Assembly (NCBI RefSeq): GCF_000002875.2
Contig: NC_009420.2
Span: 122,001 to 186,000 of the forward strand
From: Leishmania infantum JPCM5
Taxonomy: Eukaryota > Euglenozoa > Kinetoplastea > Trypanosomatida > Trypanosomatidae
Direction of reading: 5' to 3'
Length of the DNA: 64,000 nucleotides
Below, piece by piece: positions 11,030 to 22,429 of the stretch; position 1 is the stretch's first letter; every line of letters begins with the position of its first letter. The notes beneath the pieces were generated by a model that did not search any database, had not been told where the DNA came from, and was given only the letters and a program-made list of their open reading frames with translations. Position numbers and translations under genes: made by a program.

Positions 11030-11923
11030 CTGTGTGAATAGTAAGAGAGGCAGATGCGCAGTATATCCGTGAGGGGACCAGCACAGGCAGTAGGGGGCCA
11101 CAAGGGGCGCGCCGTGCAAAGGAAGAGAGGCGAAAAACAAAAACGCACCAGCAATGAAGAGAGAGACAGAAAGACTCGATTCGACATCAGCGGAAGGCGA
11201 TGTGTGTGACAGCCTTTCAATTCGACCACCAGAAGCGAGGAAGCATGCTGTTCGGCCCTCGGCACCCAGAGAAGCTGGAGAGAAGCACCGCAGATGGCAC
11301 AAGCCTGCTGCCTACGAAGGAAAAACAAAACACTCCGTTGTCACAGCAGCTTGTCACAAGGACATTAGCCACGACGGATGTGTGCTGAGCTTGGCAGCGG
11401 AGGAGCTTGTGCACATCACTGTGCCAAGAAGCGCGCAAAGCGCGTGTGTTTTGTGCGTGGTGTGGTGTGTGCCTTTGAGTGTTTTGCATACCTACAGCTT
11501 GAAAAGACGGACGAAAACGAAAAAAAAAACAGCGAAGAACACAGAGAGAAGTCGAAATGAGGCACTAACTTTCCATTTTCTTTATTGTTTTTTTTTTTTT
11601 GAGGTGGTGGACAAGAAGGGGTGAAGCTGAGTGCGGCTGCTGCTGAGAACGGTGTGGGCAGTGGGGTATCGCAGCCCCTTGCAAGAGGCGTAGGAGCGTA
11701 CACACCGCGACAGCGACAATCACGCACACAAGCACGCACAGACAGACAGAGAGACATAGATAATTGCTAACGGAGGCATAACGAGATACACAAATCTGTG
11801 CTTCGCCCACACAACGATGTAAAATAAAAGGAAGGACTACAGGAAAGAAAACAAAGATGCGGATTTGGTGCCAACGAAACGGAGCGGTAGGAGCGGGCCA
11901 TCATAGAGAGACGGAGGCTAGAA

Positions 11924-11950
11924 TGTGTGTCTGTGTGTGTGTGTGTGTGT
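11924..11950. repeat. (TG)n microsatellite, one interruption
   Basis: An interrupted TG tract of about 27 bases lies in the intergenic region between the Dus2 and COX5B-like genes. Confidence 0.9.
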
Positions 11951-12552
11951 TTGTAGAAGGGAGCCGATGGGGAAAGCAAAGAAATGGCGGGAGAGCTTTA
12001 CAACGTCAGAGTTACATTTCACGCGTCAAGCATCCCTTCGCGTTTTTCACTCCCCCCCTTCCATCGCCACCCCTCCCCCTTGACTCCTTCCGTTCCCGCG
12101 GCCCTGTGTATGTTTCTTTCTCCATTCGTTGTCCCTCCCTACGTGTTTGGCCACCTGCTATTACTTCAACGAGCAACAATGAATCAGCTAAGTGCTCCTC
12201 TCGTCTGCCTCCCTGTGCCGTCGCACTTATCCTTGCGTCCGCGTCGGGCCAACAGGAGAACAGCGACAACAACAACGGCAGCAAGAAGCAAAACGCTATT
12301 CTTCTGTCCTCCGTTTTCTTCCCAGACTGTGTAGTGTCGCCGCTACCGGTTGCTGCGGTTGTTTCTTGAATGCGTCGCTACTGTCTCCACCAAGAGAGCG
12401 CGCAAAAGAAAAAGAGCGAGAATGACGTGAACGAGGAGATAGAGAGAGACAGCGCACCTGCAGATGCAAATCGCACCAACAGTGGCACATACGCACACAC
12501 ACGCACACATGCAATTTAAGGGACAAGAAGGGAATGGTAGAAGCTATGTGGC

Positions 12553-13230
12553 TTACTCAGCATTGAGGTAGACGCCGAACTCGTGGAAATCGCGGTCGAA
12601 CTCGGCCTCGATCTCGGCGAACGTGTAGGCCGGACCCTCATCCGCGGCCGGCTCATCGGTCCAATCAGGGTGCATCACCAGCCACGGGCGGTTGTGGACG
12701 TAGAACCACTGCTGGCACATGGGGCACTTCGTCTTGCTGTAGCCCTTCATCATCATATAGTAGTTAGACTGCGGCACGTGCGGTGCGCAGTTACCAAAGC
12801 ACAGTACGATCTGCTGGTCACCTGGGTTGCCAGTGCCCTCCACGCGGATGGGGCGCTCCTCACTACCGATCGGAGGTTCGTACAGGTGGTTCACCGCCAC
12901 ATACGGTCGATCGTTCCACTCCTCGCGATCGTGCTCCTCCAGCATGAGGGTGTCATCGGCCTCGAACAGGTGCCACACGCGCGCTGGCTCCTGCCAGTAC
13001 AGGCGGCCAACACCGGTCACCACGTCGTCGTACACCGGCAGAGACTGGTCCATAAGCTTGCTCATAATGGGGCTCTTGCGCCAGCTGTCCGGGGGCTGCT
13101 GGAGCTCGTTCAGGTTGTGGGGTTGCACCGGGTAGGACTTGTCCTGGTACGGCATGGGGCCATGCGAGCTGCCACCGCTCATCAGAGCGCGCGATGCCGC
13201 GAAGAGGAAGAGATTAGTCTTGCGAAGCAT
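12553..13230 (-). CDS. Mitochondrial COX5B-like zinc-binding protein, probable cytochrome c oxidase subunit
   Basis: The ATG is at 13230, the TAA at 12553-12555, and the product is 225 aa; the open frame upstream begins only with GTG. The N-terminus MLRKTNLFLFAASRALMSGG is a typical cleavable mitochondrial presequence. The C-terminal half carries a zinc-ribbon arrangement: Cys144, Cys148 (IVLCFGNC) and Cys169, Cys172 (KTKCPMCQQWFYV). It follows a 'RPIRVEGTGNPGDQQIVLC' segment that matches the layout of COX5B (R-I-V-x-C-x-C ... R-C-P-x-C-G). The N-terminal half (YWQEPARVWHLFEADDTLML) is trypanosomatid-specific in appearance. Trypanosomatid complex IV contains divergent, enlarged nuclear subunits, and this fits one of them. 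The main alternative is a complex I zinc subunit of the NDUFS6 type, which has a similar ribbon. The trypanosomatid subunit number cannot be set from sequence alone. Confidence 0.68.
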   Translation of the reverse strand: MLRKTNLFLFAASRALMSGGSSHGPMPYQDKSYPVQPHNLNELQQPPDSWRKSPIMSKLMDQSLPVYDDVVTGVGRLYWQEPARVWHLFEADDTLMLEEHDREEWNDRPYVAVNHLYEPPIGSEERPIRVEGTGNPGDQQIVLCFGNCAPHVPQSNYYMMMKGYSKTKCPMCQQWFYVHNRPWLVMHPDWTDEPAADEGPAYTFAEIEAEFDRDFHEFGVYLNAE

Positions 13231-15065
13231 TACGAGGTAGGAGGAGGTCGCGCTCACAGCTCCTTAGCGTTCTACTGAAGTTTCGCTTTATCTGCGCCAT
13301 CGAGAAAGAGGTAGTGGGTTTTACGCGTCAGAGAGTGTGTCACGGTGCATTGCACACCAGTGTGCCATACACGTGAGTTGTAATGGGGTGCGGCAGAGTG
13401 CAGAGAGAAGCAGCAGAGCGGAGGTGAATGGCGTTGAGTCTCAAGGCGAGAAGGGTCTAGAGGGAGGGCGAAGAGAGATCTCCTCAACGCTGCATTGGAA
13501 CTCGCACGCATTCATCGCGGGATGCGCTGAGGAAGTAAGCAGTTCCGCTCCCCTTCACTCGGCATCCACGCGTGCAGAAACGTGCAAGCACCTGAGCGAA
13601 GAAAACATGCCGTGCAAGTGCGGCTTAGGACATGCAGAGATGTTGAAGAGGCTCCACCATTCGCAGAAGATGGCGATGCTGTTTGGTACGAGTGTCGTCG
13701 TTTTACTGAGCAAAACATCGCTTCACTACCACTGGAGTAGAGGCGTGCAGCAGCATCCACCACCAACCAACGTCAAGCCGTCAAGGGGTGAAACAGAAGC
13801 CAAAAATAAAAAATAAAAAAAAAGCATAGTGGAGCTGTATAGGACGGAGGGAAAAAATGGGGGACCACAAGAAAAGAAACAGACATGCACAGGAAGACAA
13901 GGCGGCCACCTTCACGGCGGTGTGGAGAACGCTTGAGAGCCCAAAAGAGAGAGAGCAGTAGCCCCTGAAAGTATCGGAGAAAAACGGATGGATTGCACGA
14001 GGGGAGATGACGCAGAGAGAGGGTGCTGTGCCATCTCCCTCCATCTTTGTGTCACTGCCAGTACTGTCGCACACCGCCTGCGCCTTACTCCTCGCTTCCC
14101 CTTTTCCATGCCGACTCATGTTTCTTTCATTGTGTGCGGGTGTGTGATTCTGTAAAGGTGGGGTCATGTCCCTTTTTTGTTGTTTGTTCTTTGTTTTATT
14201 TTACATGAGTAGGATGTCACCGTGAGCGCATGCGCATGTGTTATAGGAGGTGCGCGCAAAAGGCGCGCGCACTCGCACTCGCACAGACACACCAAAAAGA
14301 GAGGAGGTAAAAAGCACAAGATGATCGTACACATCGCGCTCTTCATGGCAACGAAAAAAAAAAAGAAACTCGCTGATGGAGAGGGAAAAAGAAGGCTAAT
14401 AATGACAAGCCACACCTTGGGCAAAAAAAAGCAGCCACGTAAGAACACACATATACAGGACACGTGCGTCCTTACACCTACACAAGGACGCTAACGCACC
14501 TGCAAAAAAAAGAAGCGAAGCTAACGCCACAAAGCTGCAGGCCTTGGGTACTTGGAAGGGAAAGAGCTGAAAAAAAAAAAGAGGTGCACAGAGGGGGGTG
14601 GCCTTCCCTTTTCCACCCTCCTCCCTCCAGTGGGCACAAGAGCACCCCTATCTTGAAAAAAGATACATATACATACCTAGCAAACTGTCCTCCTCACTAA
14701 GACCTACATGGCAGCTAGCCAGTGGCGTCCCGCAGACCGCCAGCCGTCAGCACTCGAACTCTTCCTTCCACACCGCTGATACGTGCGAGGGAACACAAAG
14801 AGAGAGACACTGCAAGAGAAGCACCTAAACACGTGCGGCACGGAAAACAGAAAGCGAGGAGCACATGCTTAAAAGGTCGAAGCAGCAGTGTAACACCTCT
14901 TCCTTGGCAAAACGTTTTTTTTTTCGTTTTCGGTTCCATCTGTGCCTGCAACGAGACATACATGCGATGGGGCGGGGGGCTACGACAAGGGCGGAGGGGT
15001 GTGTACACTTGGAAACAGGAGAGGGGCGGAAAGGGGCGGGAACACACTCAGACTAGCAGATGCGG
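13231..15065. other. Intergenic/UTR region
   Basis: No gene is seen. The plus strand is purine/A-rich with A-runs (for example near 13810-13822 and 14354-14362). ORFs on both strands are low complexity. The sequence is assigned to the 5'UTR of the COX5B-like gene and the 3'UTR of the C2HC gene. Confidence 0.6.
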
Positions 15066-16112
15066 TTAAGCTCTCCCCATGGCCTGTAGCATCCCTACGC
15101 TTGTCTTGTTGTCGTTTAGAATGCGGCCACCACCACCACCACCGCCCATGCCGCCACCGCCGCCACGGCTACCGAATCGGTCGCTGCGGCCGCCGAAACT
15201 GTCTCGTCCCAAAGGCGGAGTCGGACGCCCGAAAGGACGTCCCGTTCTCGGCGCAGGGATGCCACCGCCCTCCTTAGCCCTTGCCGCACGGCCGCCAGTT
15301 GCGATGCCCTGCTTGAGCGTCTCATTCTGCTTCGCCATAAGCGGCGGAATTCGTCTAGTAGAGGCCGAGACCCGCGCTGACATCCCAGCCCTATCCCCGT
15401 AGCCGGAAGATGTCGCGCCGAAGAGACCGCCGCGTGCAGGTCCCCTCGATGGGCTGAAAGAAGGTGCAGCAGGACCAGTGCCCCACATGCTTTGTGCCTC
15501 CGCACCTGCCCGCTTGGCGCTGCGGATGGCCGCGATAAACTCCTCATGCTGCTGACGCCAATTAGTCTGTGGGGCCGGAGCGGGGGTGTATCGACTTGTG
15601 GTGTTCGCCGTGCCCAGTTTCTTCGTTCGGCCTCTCCGAACCTCACTTGGGGCACCGAAGGCACCACCGGCGTAGGCGTCGTCCCCCTCGCCGCCTGCAC
15701 ACCGCTGCTTGCTACTGTCAAAGACCCTACGCTTTTGGTCGCCTTTGCAGACGCTCTCGTGGTAGGCGATGCGGTCAAAGTTGAAAGTACGGCCACATTT
15801 TGAGCATGGGTGCAGATTCATGTTCTCCGGCTCGACGCTTTCTGGTGGCATGCTCTGCATCTGCAGAGAGCGGACAGCTGACATGCCAGCGCCGCGGGGT
15901 TGGCCGGCGAAGGCGATGCCGGAGGATCCACCGTTGCTTGCCTTGGCAGCCGGTTTGCCATGGAGCGGTGGCATGACTGGTCGCGGCCCTTGCGGGTTCA
16001 GTTGCCACCGCTTGATGGCTTTCTCATAGCACTGCGGAATGTGGATGTTGATTGAGGCCGATCCGAAGCCCTTGCCGCATAGCTGGCACGTAATGAACTG
16101 CGGACGGGGCAT
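15066..16112 (-). CDS. C2HC zinc-finger protein (ZC2HC1/FAM164-like)
   Basis: The ATG is at 16112, the TAA at 15066-15068, and the product is 348 aa. Two C2HC fingers are visible: Cys9-X2-Cys12-X11-His24-X3-Cys28 in the N-terminus (CQLCGKGFGSASINIHIPQC) and Cys103-X2-Cys106-X11-His118-X3-Cys122 (CSKCGRTFNFDRIAYHESVC). Both follow the zf-C2HC_2 pattern, including 'C..C.R.F....I..H...C'. After the first finger, AIKRW matches the ZC2HC1 family. The C-terminal half is basic and Gly/Ser/Arg-rich, with a poly-Gly run and RG/GR pairs suited to nucleic-acid binding or arginine methylation, ending in LQAMGRA. Family members in ciliated organisms are often flagellar or basal-body associated, but no location is evident here. 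Confidence 0.85.
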   Translation of the reverse strand: MPRPQFITCQLCGKGFGSASINIHIPQCYEKAIKRWQLNPQGPRPVMPPLHGKPAAKASNGGSSGIAFAGQPRGAGMSAVRSLQMQSMPPESVEPENMNLHPCSKCGRTFNFDRIAYHESVCKGDQKRRVFDSSKQRCAGGEGDDAYAGGAFGAPSEVRRGRTKKLGTANTTSRYTPAPAPQTNWRQQHEEFIAAIRSAKRAGAEAQSMWGTGPAAPSFSPSRGPARGGLFGATSSGYGDRAGMSARVSASTRRIPPLMAKQNETLKQGIATGGRAARAKEGGGIPAPRTGRPFGRPTPPLGRDSFGGRSDRFGSRGGGGGMGGGGGGGRILNDNKTSVGMLQAMGRA

Positions 16113-17437
16113 CCTGGCGTGCTCCTCGAGCGCCGGACCTGTGGACTTTTCCTGATCCTTTCGTGCCTTTGTATGTCAGCAGGACACTATTCGAGTAAGA
16201 GAAGCAGCACGAGCATCGGAGAGACGCTAACGGGAAGAGTTGTGTGGAGGGAGCAAAAGAGAAGGGGGACGCAAAAACAAAAACGGAGAGAGTAGCCAGT
16301 GTAAATCTGCTGCGTGACGCAAGCCGCGAGGCTTTGATTGAAGCTCACAGCTGGTTCATTTTCGTTGTGTCGCGGCTGCACACATCCCCATTCATCCAAT
16401 GGCACTGTGGTAGCGGTTCGCACGCATTCAACACCGCACACATGCGCCTGAGTCGGGGAAAAAGCCGCTCTGTGTCTCACGACATTGCATGCACTGTGCA
16501 GGTCAGCCGCACACGGAAAACAGACCAACAACAAAACAAGCAGACCCTTCTCCCACTCAAATACATAGATATATACGTCTGTGTGGTGTCTAAATTAGTA
16601 CAGAGGCCGTCACGCTTCGACGCCGTTCAAGAACAAAAGAAGTTCACCCGTGCGCGCCCTTCACGGGATGGAAGGTTGCTTTAGCGTGTTTGTTTGCTTT
16701 TTGATTGTTTCCGGCTGCCCTACTGCCCATACGCTGCTCTCGTGTGGCTGTGTACGTGTGCGTGCCCCCCCCTGTCCTCTGCATTTCGTGTCCTCCACAA
16801 CCGCGTCGAAGGTAAAACGAGGAAAGGGGAGCGGACAGAGAGCAGGAAAGAGAAATCGGTGGTGCGTGTGCCGCGTGCAGACAACGAGGGCCTCACCCGC
16901 ACAGCGCGAGAGAACGGAGGGGTAGCGAAGAGAGTAAAAGTTTGAAGCAAAGGCTTTCTCGCACAGGAAGGATAAACCCTCCCATCCCCCAAGCCTGATC
17001 GACAGCGGTCATCAACGTCCACGATCAAACGTGCAAAACGCTCCGCGTTAGGCAGGTGGACAGGGCAGCAGGTAATGAACCCACGCAAGTTAATAAACGT
17101 TTAAGATACAAGAGAGAGTGAGAAATAGAAAAAAGAAAAACGGAAAGGCATAGACACGCGCTAGCCATGCAGAGTCCACTAAACGCACACCACTTGTAAA
17201 ACCACAAACACGAAAAAGGAAAGAGCCACCCCCTTCTTAACTATCAGCAGCAACAGGGCAAAAGAGAGATCGCGCAAGAGACATCCTGGTTGATACGTTT
17301 TCGATTTCAAGCACCGGCACCGCAGAGATCGTCCGCGACACTTACACTGTGAGAAAGAGGGAAAGACGCGACACCGGCGTCAACAAGAACGTATTGGTAC
17401 CACTACCCATCGGCCTCGGCACCTCCCCGCGGTTCGC
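16113..17437. other. Intergenic/UTR region
   Basis: No gene is seen. The sequence is purine-rich on the plus strand toward TPR-DnaJ, with ordinary low-complexity UTR texture. Confidence 0.6.
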
Positions 17438-18970
17438 TCAAAAGAAGCCCGGACCGCCGCGGGGGCGACGGCGACCATTGCCTGCGCCTCCAAAGGCACC
17501 TGGGAAGCCGCCCGCCTGGAAGCCACCGCCGCCAAACATCATGTTCATCACAGTGACAATATCCTCCTGGCTCGCACCGCCGCCAAAGCCGCTTGGCATG
17601 TTGGCCCCCTCCACGTCATTGTCCATCTGACCTGAGTCGTACATGCGCTTCTTCTTTGGGTCAGACAGGACGCCAAAGGCCTCACCGATCTCCTTGAACT
17701 GCGTCTCCGCATGCGACTTCTCTTCTTCGCTTGCGTGCGCCCACTTGTCTGGGTGCCACTGCAAACACGCTTTCTTGTAAGCCCGCTTGATGGCATCCTG
17801 GTTAGACTCGTGTTGAGGAAGACCGAGTATTTTGTAGTAGTCCTTGCGCTTCGCACGCTTGGCGCGCGCCTTCAGCTGGCGCAGCTCCGCTACGAACTGG
17901 TTATCCTCCTCGGCGGCCTGCTGCATGTCCCGCACCGCCTCATCGAAGTTATCCAGCTGCTCTTGAATGCGGCTGCGGCGAGCGTAGATTTTCGCAGAAG
18001 TGGCGCCGTTGCTGATGGCGTAGTCGCAGTCGAGGAGAGCACCCTTGTAGTCGTTCAAGTCCATCTTCGCCGCTGCCCGGTTGCTGCGCAGCGTAGCATT
18101 CATGCGGGCGTTGGTCGGGTCGCACTCGACCGCCTGAGTGTACTCATCGACGGCCACCTTGGCGTTCTTGTTCTTGAAGGCGACGTTGCCGGCGTCCTTG
18201 TGTGACTCAACAGCACGGATGCGCTTGAGCAAGATACGCGCTTTGGTGTTGTCGGGGTCCATCTGTAGCGTCTCTCGCAAAATATTCTGCGCGCTGGAGA
18301 AGCCTTCCTGGCCGCGGTAGTATAGCACCAGTGCACGTAGATAGAGGTAGTAAGGGTCGGAGCTGTGCGTGTAAGCGAAGGGGGAGAGGACTCTGGATGC
18401 CTCATCCGGCGACGAAGGCGCGTGCGCCTCTGCGTAGAGAAACGCCAGTGTCGAGGAGCCAGGAAAGTCGCGATACGGGCCGGCGAGTGCGCGGCCGGCC
18501 TCTGCAAAGCAGCCGGTCTCTATCAGCTGCCGCCCGCGCGGCACAACTTTGCTGGCCTGCTCTGCACTATTCAACAACTCCCTGAGGTGCTTCACGTCCT
18601 GTGGCGTGGCCTTTGGCGACGTCGACACGGCCGTCAGACCCGCCTTCAGCGCCTCCGAGGCGCGGTCAAACAAGCCTAGATTACACAAGGCGCTGTGCAG
18701 CCGCGAGTACGCCTTCGCAAATGTTCTATCCATTGTCACCGCCTTCTCCGCGTCGTGAGCGGCTTCCTGGTATTGCCCCCTCTTCAAGTATGCCGCACTG
18801 CGGTTCGAGTAGAGCACCGGTTCATCTGGATGGGCCTCGATGGCGGCGCTATAGTGCTGAATCGCCTCCGCGAATGCGTTCGACTTGAACGCCTGATTGC
18901 CCTGCTCCTTCAGGGCCTCCCAGTTGCCCTTGCCGCTAGAACTGGCGGCGGGCGCTTCGTCCTGTGTCAT
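17438..18970 (-). CDS. TPR repeat and J-domain cochaperone (DNAJC7/TPR2-like)
   Basis: The start is taken at the ATG at 18970 (MTQDEAPAAS), with TGA at 17438-17440, giving 510 aa. Fifteen Cys/Ser-rich codons upstream look like 5'UTR. The N-terminal half has TPR repeats, the first being EALKEQGNQAFKSNAFAEAI, followed by NRSAAYLKRGQYQEAAHDAE. A second TPR block begins ESHKDAGNVAFKNKNAKVAV. A J-domain occupies about residues 380-448 (KDYYKILGLPQHESNQDAIK) with the HPD motif intact (CLQWHPDKWAH). The tail is Gly/Phe-rich (MMFGGGGFQAGGFPGAFGG) and ends RRPRGGPGFF. This architecture matches DNAJC7/Tpr2, which binds Hsp70 and Hsp90 through the TPRs and stimulates Hsp70 through HPD, moving clients between the two chaperones. 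It is expected to be cytosolic. Confidence 0.92.
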   Translation of the reverse strand: MTQDEAPAASSSGKGNWEALKEQGNQAFKSNAFAEAIQHYSAAIEAHPDEPVLYSNRSAAYLKRGQYQEAAHDAEKAVTMDRTFAKAYSRLHSALCNLGLFDRASEALKAGLTAVSTSPKATPQDVKHLRELLNSAEQASKVVPRGRQLIETGCFAEAGRALAGPYRDFPGSSTLAFLYAEAHAPSSPDEASRVLSPFAYTHSSDPYYLYLRALVLYYRGQEGFSSAQNILRETLQMDPDNTKARILLKRIRAVESHKDAGNVAFKNKNAKVAVDEYTQAVECDPTNARMNATLRSNRAAAKMDLNDYKGALLDCDYAISNGATSAKIYARRSRIQEQLDNFDEAVRDMQQAAEEDNQFVAELRQLKARAKRAKRKDYYKILGLPQHESNQDAIKRAYKKACLQWHPDKWAHASEEEKSHAETQFKEIGEAFGVLSDPKKKRMYDSGQMDNDVEGANMPSGFGGGASQEDIVTVMNMMFGGGGFQAGGFPGAFGGAGNGRRRPRGGPGFF

Positions 18971-21900
18971 GGAGATTCGCAAAGTACACGCGCGCGCAGA
19001 CACGCACACACACAAAGGGAAGGAAGAGAAACACGCTCAGCAGCAGCAGAAGTACCGTTCCACAGCAAGACAAAAAATGCGCAGATGAGGAAAGAGGGAT
19101 AAATGGCAGAAAAACACGAAAGATTACGGAGATGATAATAGCACAGGAGAGAGGGGAGGGGGTCACCACCAACCAAGCGAAGCCCGAAAGAGGCCAGCAA
19201 GGGGAAGAAAAGGGAGGAACACAAACGGAGACGCGCGGGAGTACAACAGAACAAAAAGAGTGGGAGGGAGATAAAACAGAAAAGCGCAAGGTTAGGGAGA
19301 GGAAGGGGATGCGAAACGAACACCTCTCAGCTTTCCGATGGTGGTTGCTCAAATGAAGCACGCCACCGAAAAAGGAGCTCAGAAAGCGCTAGCGTATAGT
19401 TATAATTTTCTTCCCGGTGATGTGGGAGATGGAAACGCAGCGATTTAGGGCGCAACGTCGTCAGAGAGAAGAAATGTGAAGGAGGGAGGGCAGTGAAAAG
19501 AAGGGAAGTAGTGAAGGGAGGAGGAGTTGTCGAAGAGTCTGAACAAGCTCTTACAACCCCTACATCCCTGTGCAAGTGAAGCGCGCCAGCTCACCGTGGC
19601 CGGTCGCTCGGCGCGCCATACACCGAGACGGTTGTGCTTTGCTGACAACGAAGGTGCAAAGGCGTCTCCTATAGGCGTGCGATTCGTGATGTGGCCGCCG
19701 CCATCATGGGCGTGCGTGGCATCAGTGCAAGCACGCGGATCTTTTTGTAACTCTTTTGCTTTCCCTTTGCTAAAATGCGGCGTATGCCACCCGGCTCCAT
19801 ATGACAGCAGTGAAACCTCGCTGAAACACACACACGCACCGAAGAAACAAGAGCGAGAGTGATATGCAACCAAGAAGCAGCACAGCGAATAAGGCAGTAA
19901 TAGAAAATGAAGCGCATTTGAAAGGGAAAAAAGAGTGGCAAACAGGAAGAAAACATACAAAACTGAACGAGGGGAAGTCAAGAGCGGGATGTACATTGCT
20001 GTGGTGGTCCACACGCGCGCACGCACAGATACGCGAAGGCGAGAGACGCAGACAAAGACTGCGGCGCGGCGACACACACACACAGTAAATGAAGAAATCT
20101 AAATGGAAAACAACAGAGGAAATCATATTAACGGCACTTTTGTTTTTTTTTTACAAACAGAACGAAAGCCGACCAACACAGCAACAGGAGACAAGAAAAG
20201 AAAGCAAAACAAGAGGAAAAATAAACCGAGAGGAGAGCCAACACACCGGAGACAATAGCAGCAGACGGGTACTTCTCAACTCATGTTTTCCTTTGTTTTC
20301 GACATTCCAGGTTTGCGGGAGGAGGAGGGGGTGTATAACCGAATATGAATGCTGCTGCAAAGGAGGGAGAGACGACGATGAGCGGAGTTACATCGGAGTC
20401 CAAGCACCGCACCTAAAAAAAAAAAACGAACGCCGCTGTCGCAGAATGTGGGTGGAGAAACATTTGGAGAGAAAAAAAACGGAAGGAAAAGGGGAAAAGG
20501 GGGGAGAGGGACCTTTTGACATGGCTTTGACCATGATGCCCGTGTGTTCTTTCGTTGCCGCTGTGCTGGCGGCGGTGATGTTTGTAGTGGTTTCGCGAGT
20601 CTTCTTTCTGTTCGTCTCCTCCACAAACTCCAAGATGGAGTCGCCGGCAAGGAAGCCGTGGAGAGACAAGCAAAGGAAAGAGAAATAAAGCCGTGCGGAG
20701 TGCGCGGGGCCCCGCAACTGCCTGTAACTGTTCTCCCGTTAATCTGCCCATCCCTTGGAGTACAACGGGACACAAGTGTATCGCTTTCTGCTTTCACCTT
20801 TCCCCTCTACTCCGCTTGGTTCGTTATCATGCATACTAGCACGAAGCGAAATGGCGGAAAAGATTGACCGTTTCTTTAGGAGTCAGCTCCCGAAAATACT
20901 GCTGCACCCACACGCACGCATGCACGCACACATGTCGGAAGACTACAAACGTATAAGAAAATGGCTGGCATAATATATCGTTAGCGTCGGTGTGTCTTTT
21001 AGCAAAGTCATCTTATTTCCTGAGGTGTGTGCACGGAATGGCCTTACCAAACGAGCACTTTACCTCTTCAGCGCGGTCAGCAACAAGGCTACATCCTACG
21101 CCTCCCGCCCTCACCCACCATACACACCCTCGGTAGAGCACAGCAGAGGTAGTGGAGCGCCACGAATTCCCTTTTTCTGTCACGCCCACACAGTCACACT
21201 AAAGCAAACACACAGAGAAGCGGGAGAAAGCGAACAAACGCGTCAACGTATCAGTCTGCAGCCAGCAAAGTAAAAAAAAAGGGAAAGACAACAATCAGCC
21301 AGCGGAAAAATGGTTCGAAAAAAAAAAGAGAGCCAACACACGCACGCACACACAGACACACGGTAACACGTACACAGAGAAGGGGAGAAAAGGCAAGGAA
21401 ACATGCAAACAAGAAGTTATAGAGGGGCTTTGAACTGCGGAAAGCAACGAGAGGGGAAGTGGGAAAACGATAAAGCACATCAAATGACATGAGAACGTCG
21501 AAGAGAGGGAGAAAAAAAAAGAGAGAAACAGATAAGTGTGGGTGTGGCTGCTGTTTGACCACTTCAGCCAGATTACGAAGAAATGAGTGGAGGCGCAGCG
21601 GGCTCTCTCACATCCCTTGATGCGCATATTTCTACGAATTTTTTGGAGGTTGCTGTGAAGCTTTGACGGCGCCGCTGTCCTAATCAACGCCCATGTGCCG
21701 TGACTTCCCCTCCCCGACCCTTACCTCAGCCCTCCACCACCTTGCCACCATTGCGAGTTGGAGCAACAACGAAAGCCTCACCGCTGCAGCGACCTCACCC
21801 TCCTTGCAGCGGCTCCCGAGAGCACCACACCTTTCTCATCCCGCTCGGAGCTCCCATTCTCTGGACACCTCTCCCAGAGCCATTGCTCCCCTGCAACATG

Positions 21901-22429
21901 TTTGACAGCTGCATCAGGAAAATGAGGAAAGAGACACTCTTGTTTCGTGCGTGTGTGCGTGTGCGAGGAGGGGGCAAGCAAGGTCCATCACACACCAAGG
22001 AAGGGGCGAGCAAACCCGTACGCCGATCGCAAAGAGCAGCGTTTCGTCTGTAAGAGGGAAAGGGGGATTGAATGATAGTTGCCAGATAAGAAGTAACTCT
22101 AGGAGACAAGCAAGCGAGGGAGCAGAACCACAACCTTTAAAATGGGAGGTGTAAGTCGTGACTCGTCGAGAACGGAGAAGAGGCGAAGAGAGACCAAGCG
22201 AGGAAGCCTATCCAAAAGAAAAAAGAAACAGAAAGAAACCTCCTCCTAAGCCAACAAAAAAAAAAGACATTCACATCTACACGTGAGGGACAAGAATAAA
22301 AGGACGCGGCAGAGGCAGACACACGCGCGAGGATCAAACAAAGTAGAAAACAAGATCACCACACCCTTTGTTGTCGTCTGCCGTGGCCGCCCTGGCTCGC
22401 CACGTACGTGCAGGGGGCGGGCAGCGGCT
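18971..22429. other. Long intergenic region, 3.4 kb
   Basis: No convincing gene is present. The plus strand is strongly purine/A-rich with A-runs near 20415-20425 and 21268-21277. ORFs such as 19445-20083 (minus) and 20089-20688 (plus) have non-ATG starts or low-complexity Phe/Ser/Lys-rich composition. It probably holds the 5'UTR/splice tract of TPR-DnaJ plus a long 3'UTR of the carrier gene. Confidence 0.55.

Larger units (their letters stand above)
10891..12552. other. Intergenic/UTR region with GT microsatellites
   Basis: No gene is seen. The GT repeats are listed separately. Runs of A and T (T11 near 11589-11600, A9 near 11520) and pyrimidine-rich stretches fit UTR and trans-splicing signals. 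Confidence 0.6.

Noticed and set aside
19445..20083. 212-codon minus-strand frame, in the direction of neighbouring genes
   Set aside because: The start codon is not ATG, the content is Cys/Ser/Phe/Leu low complexity, and no domain is visible.
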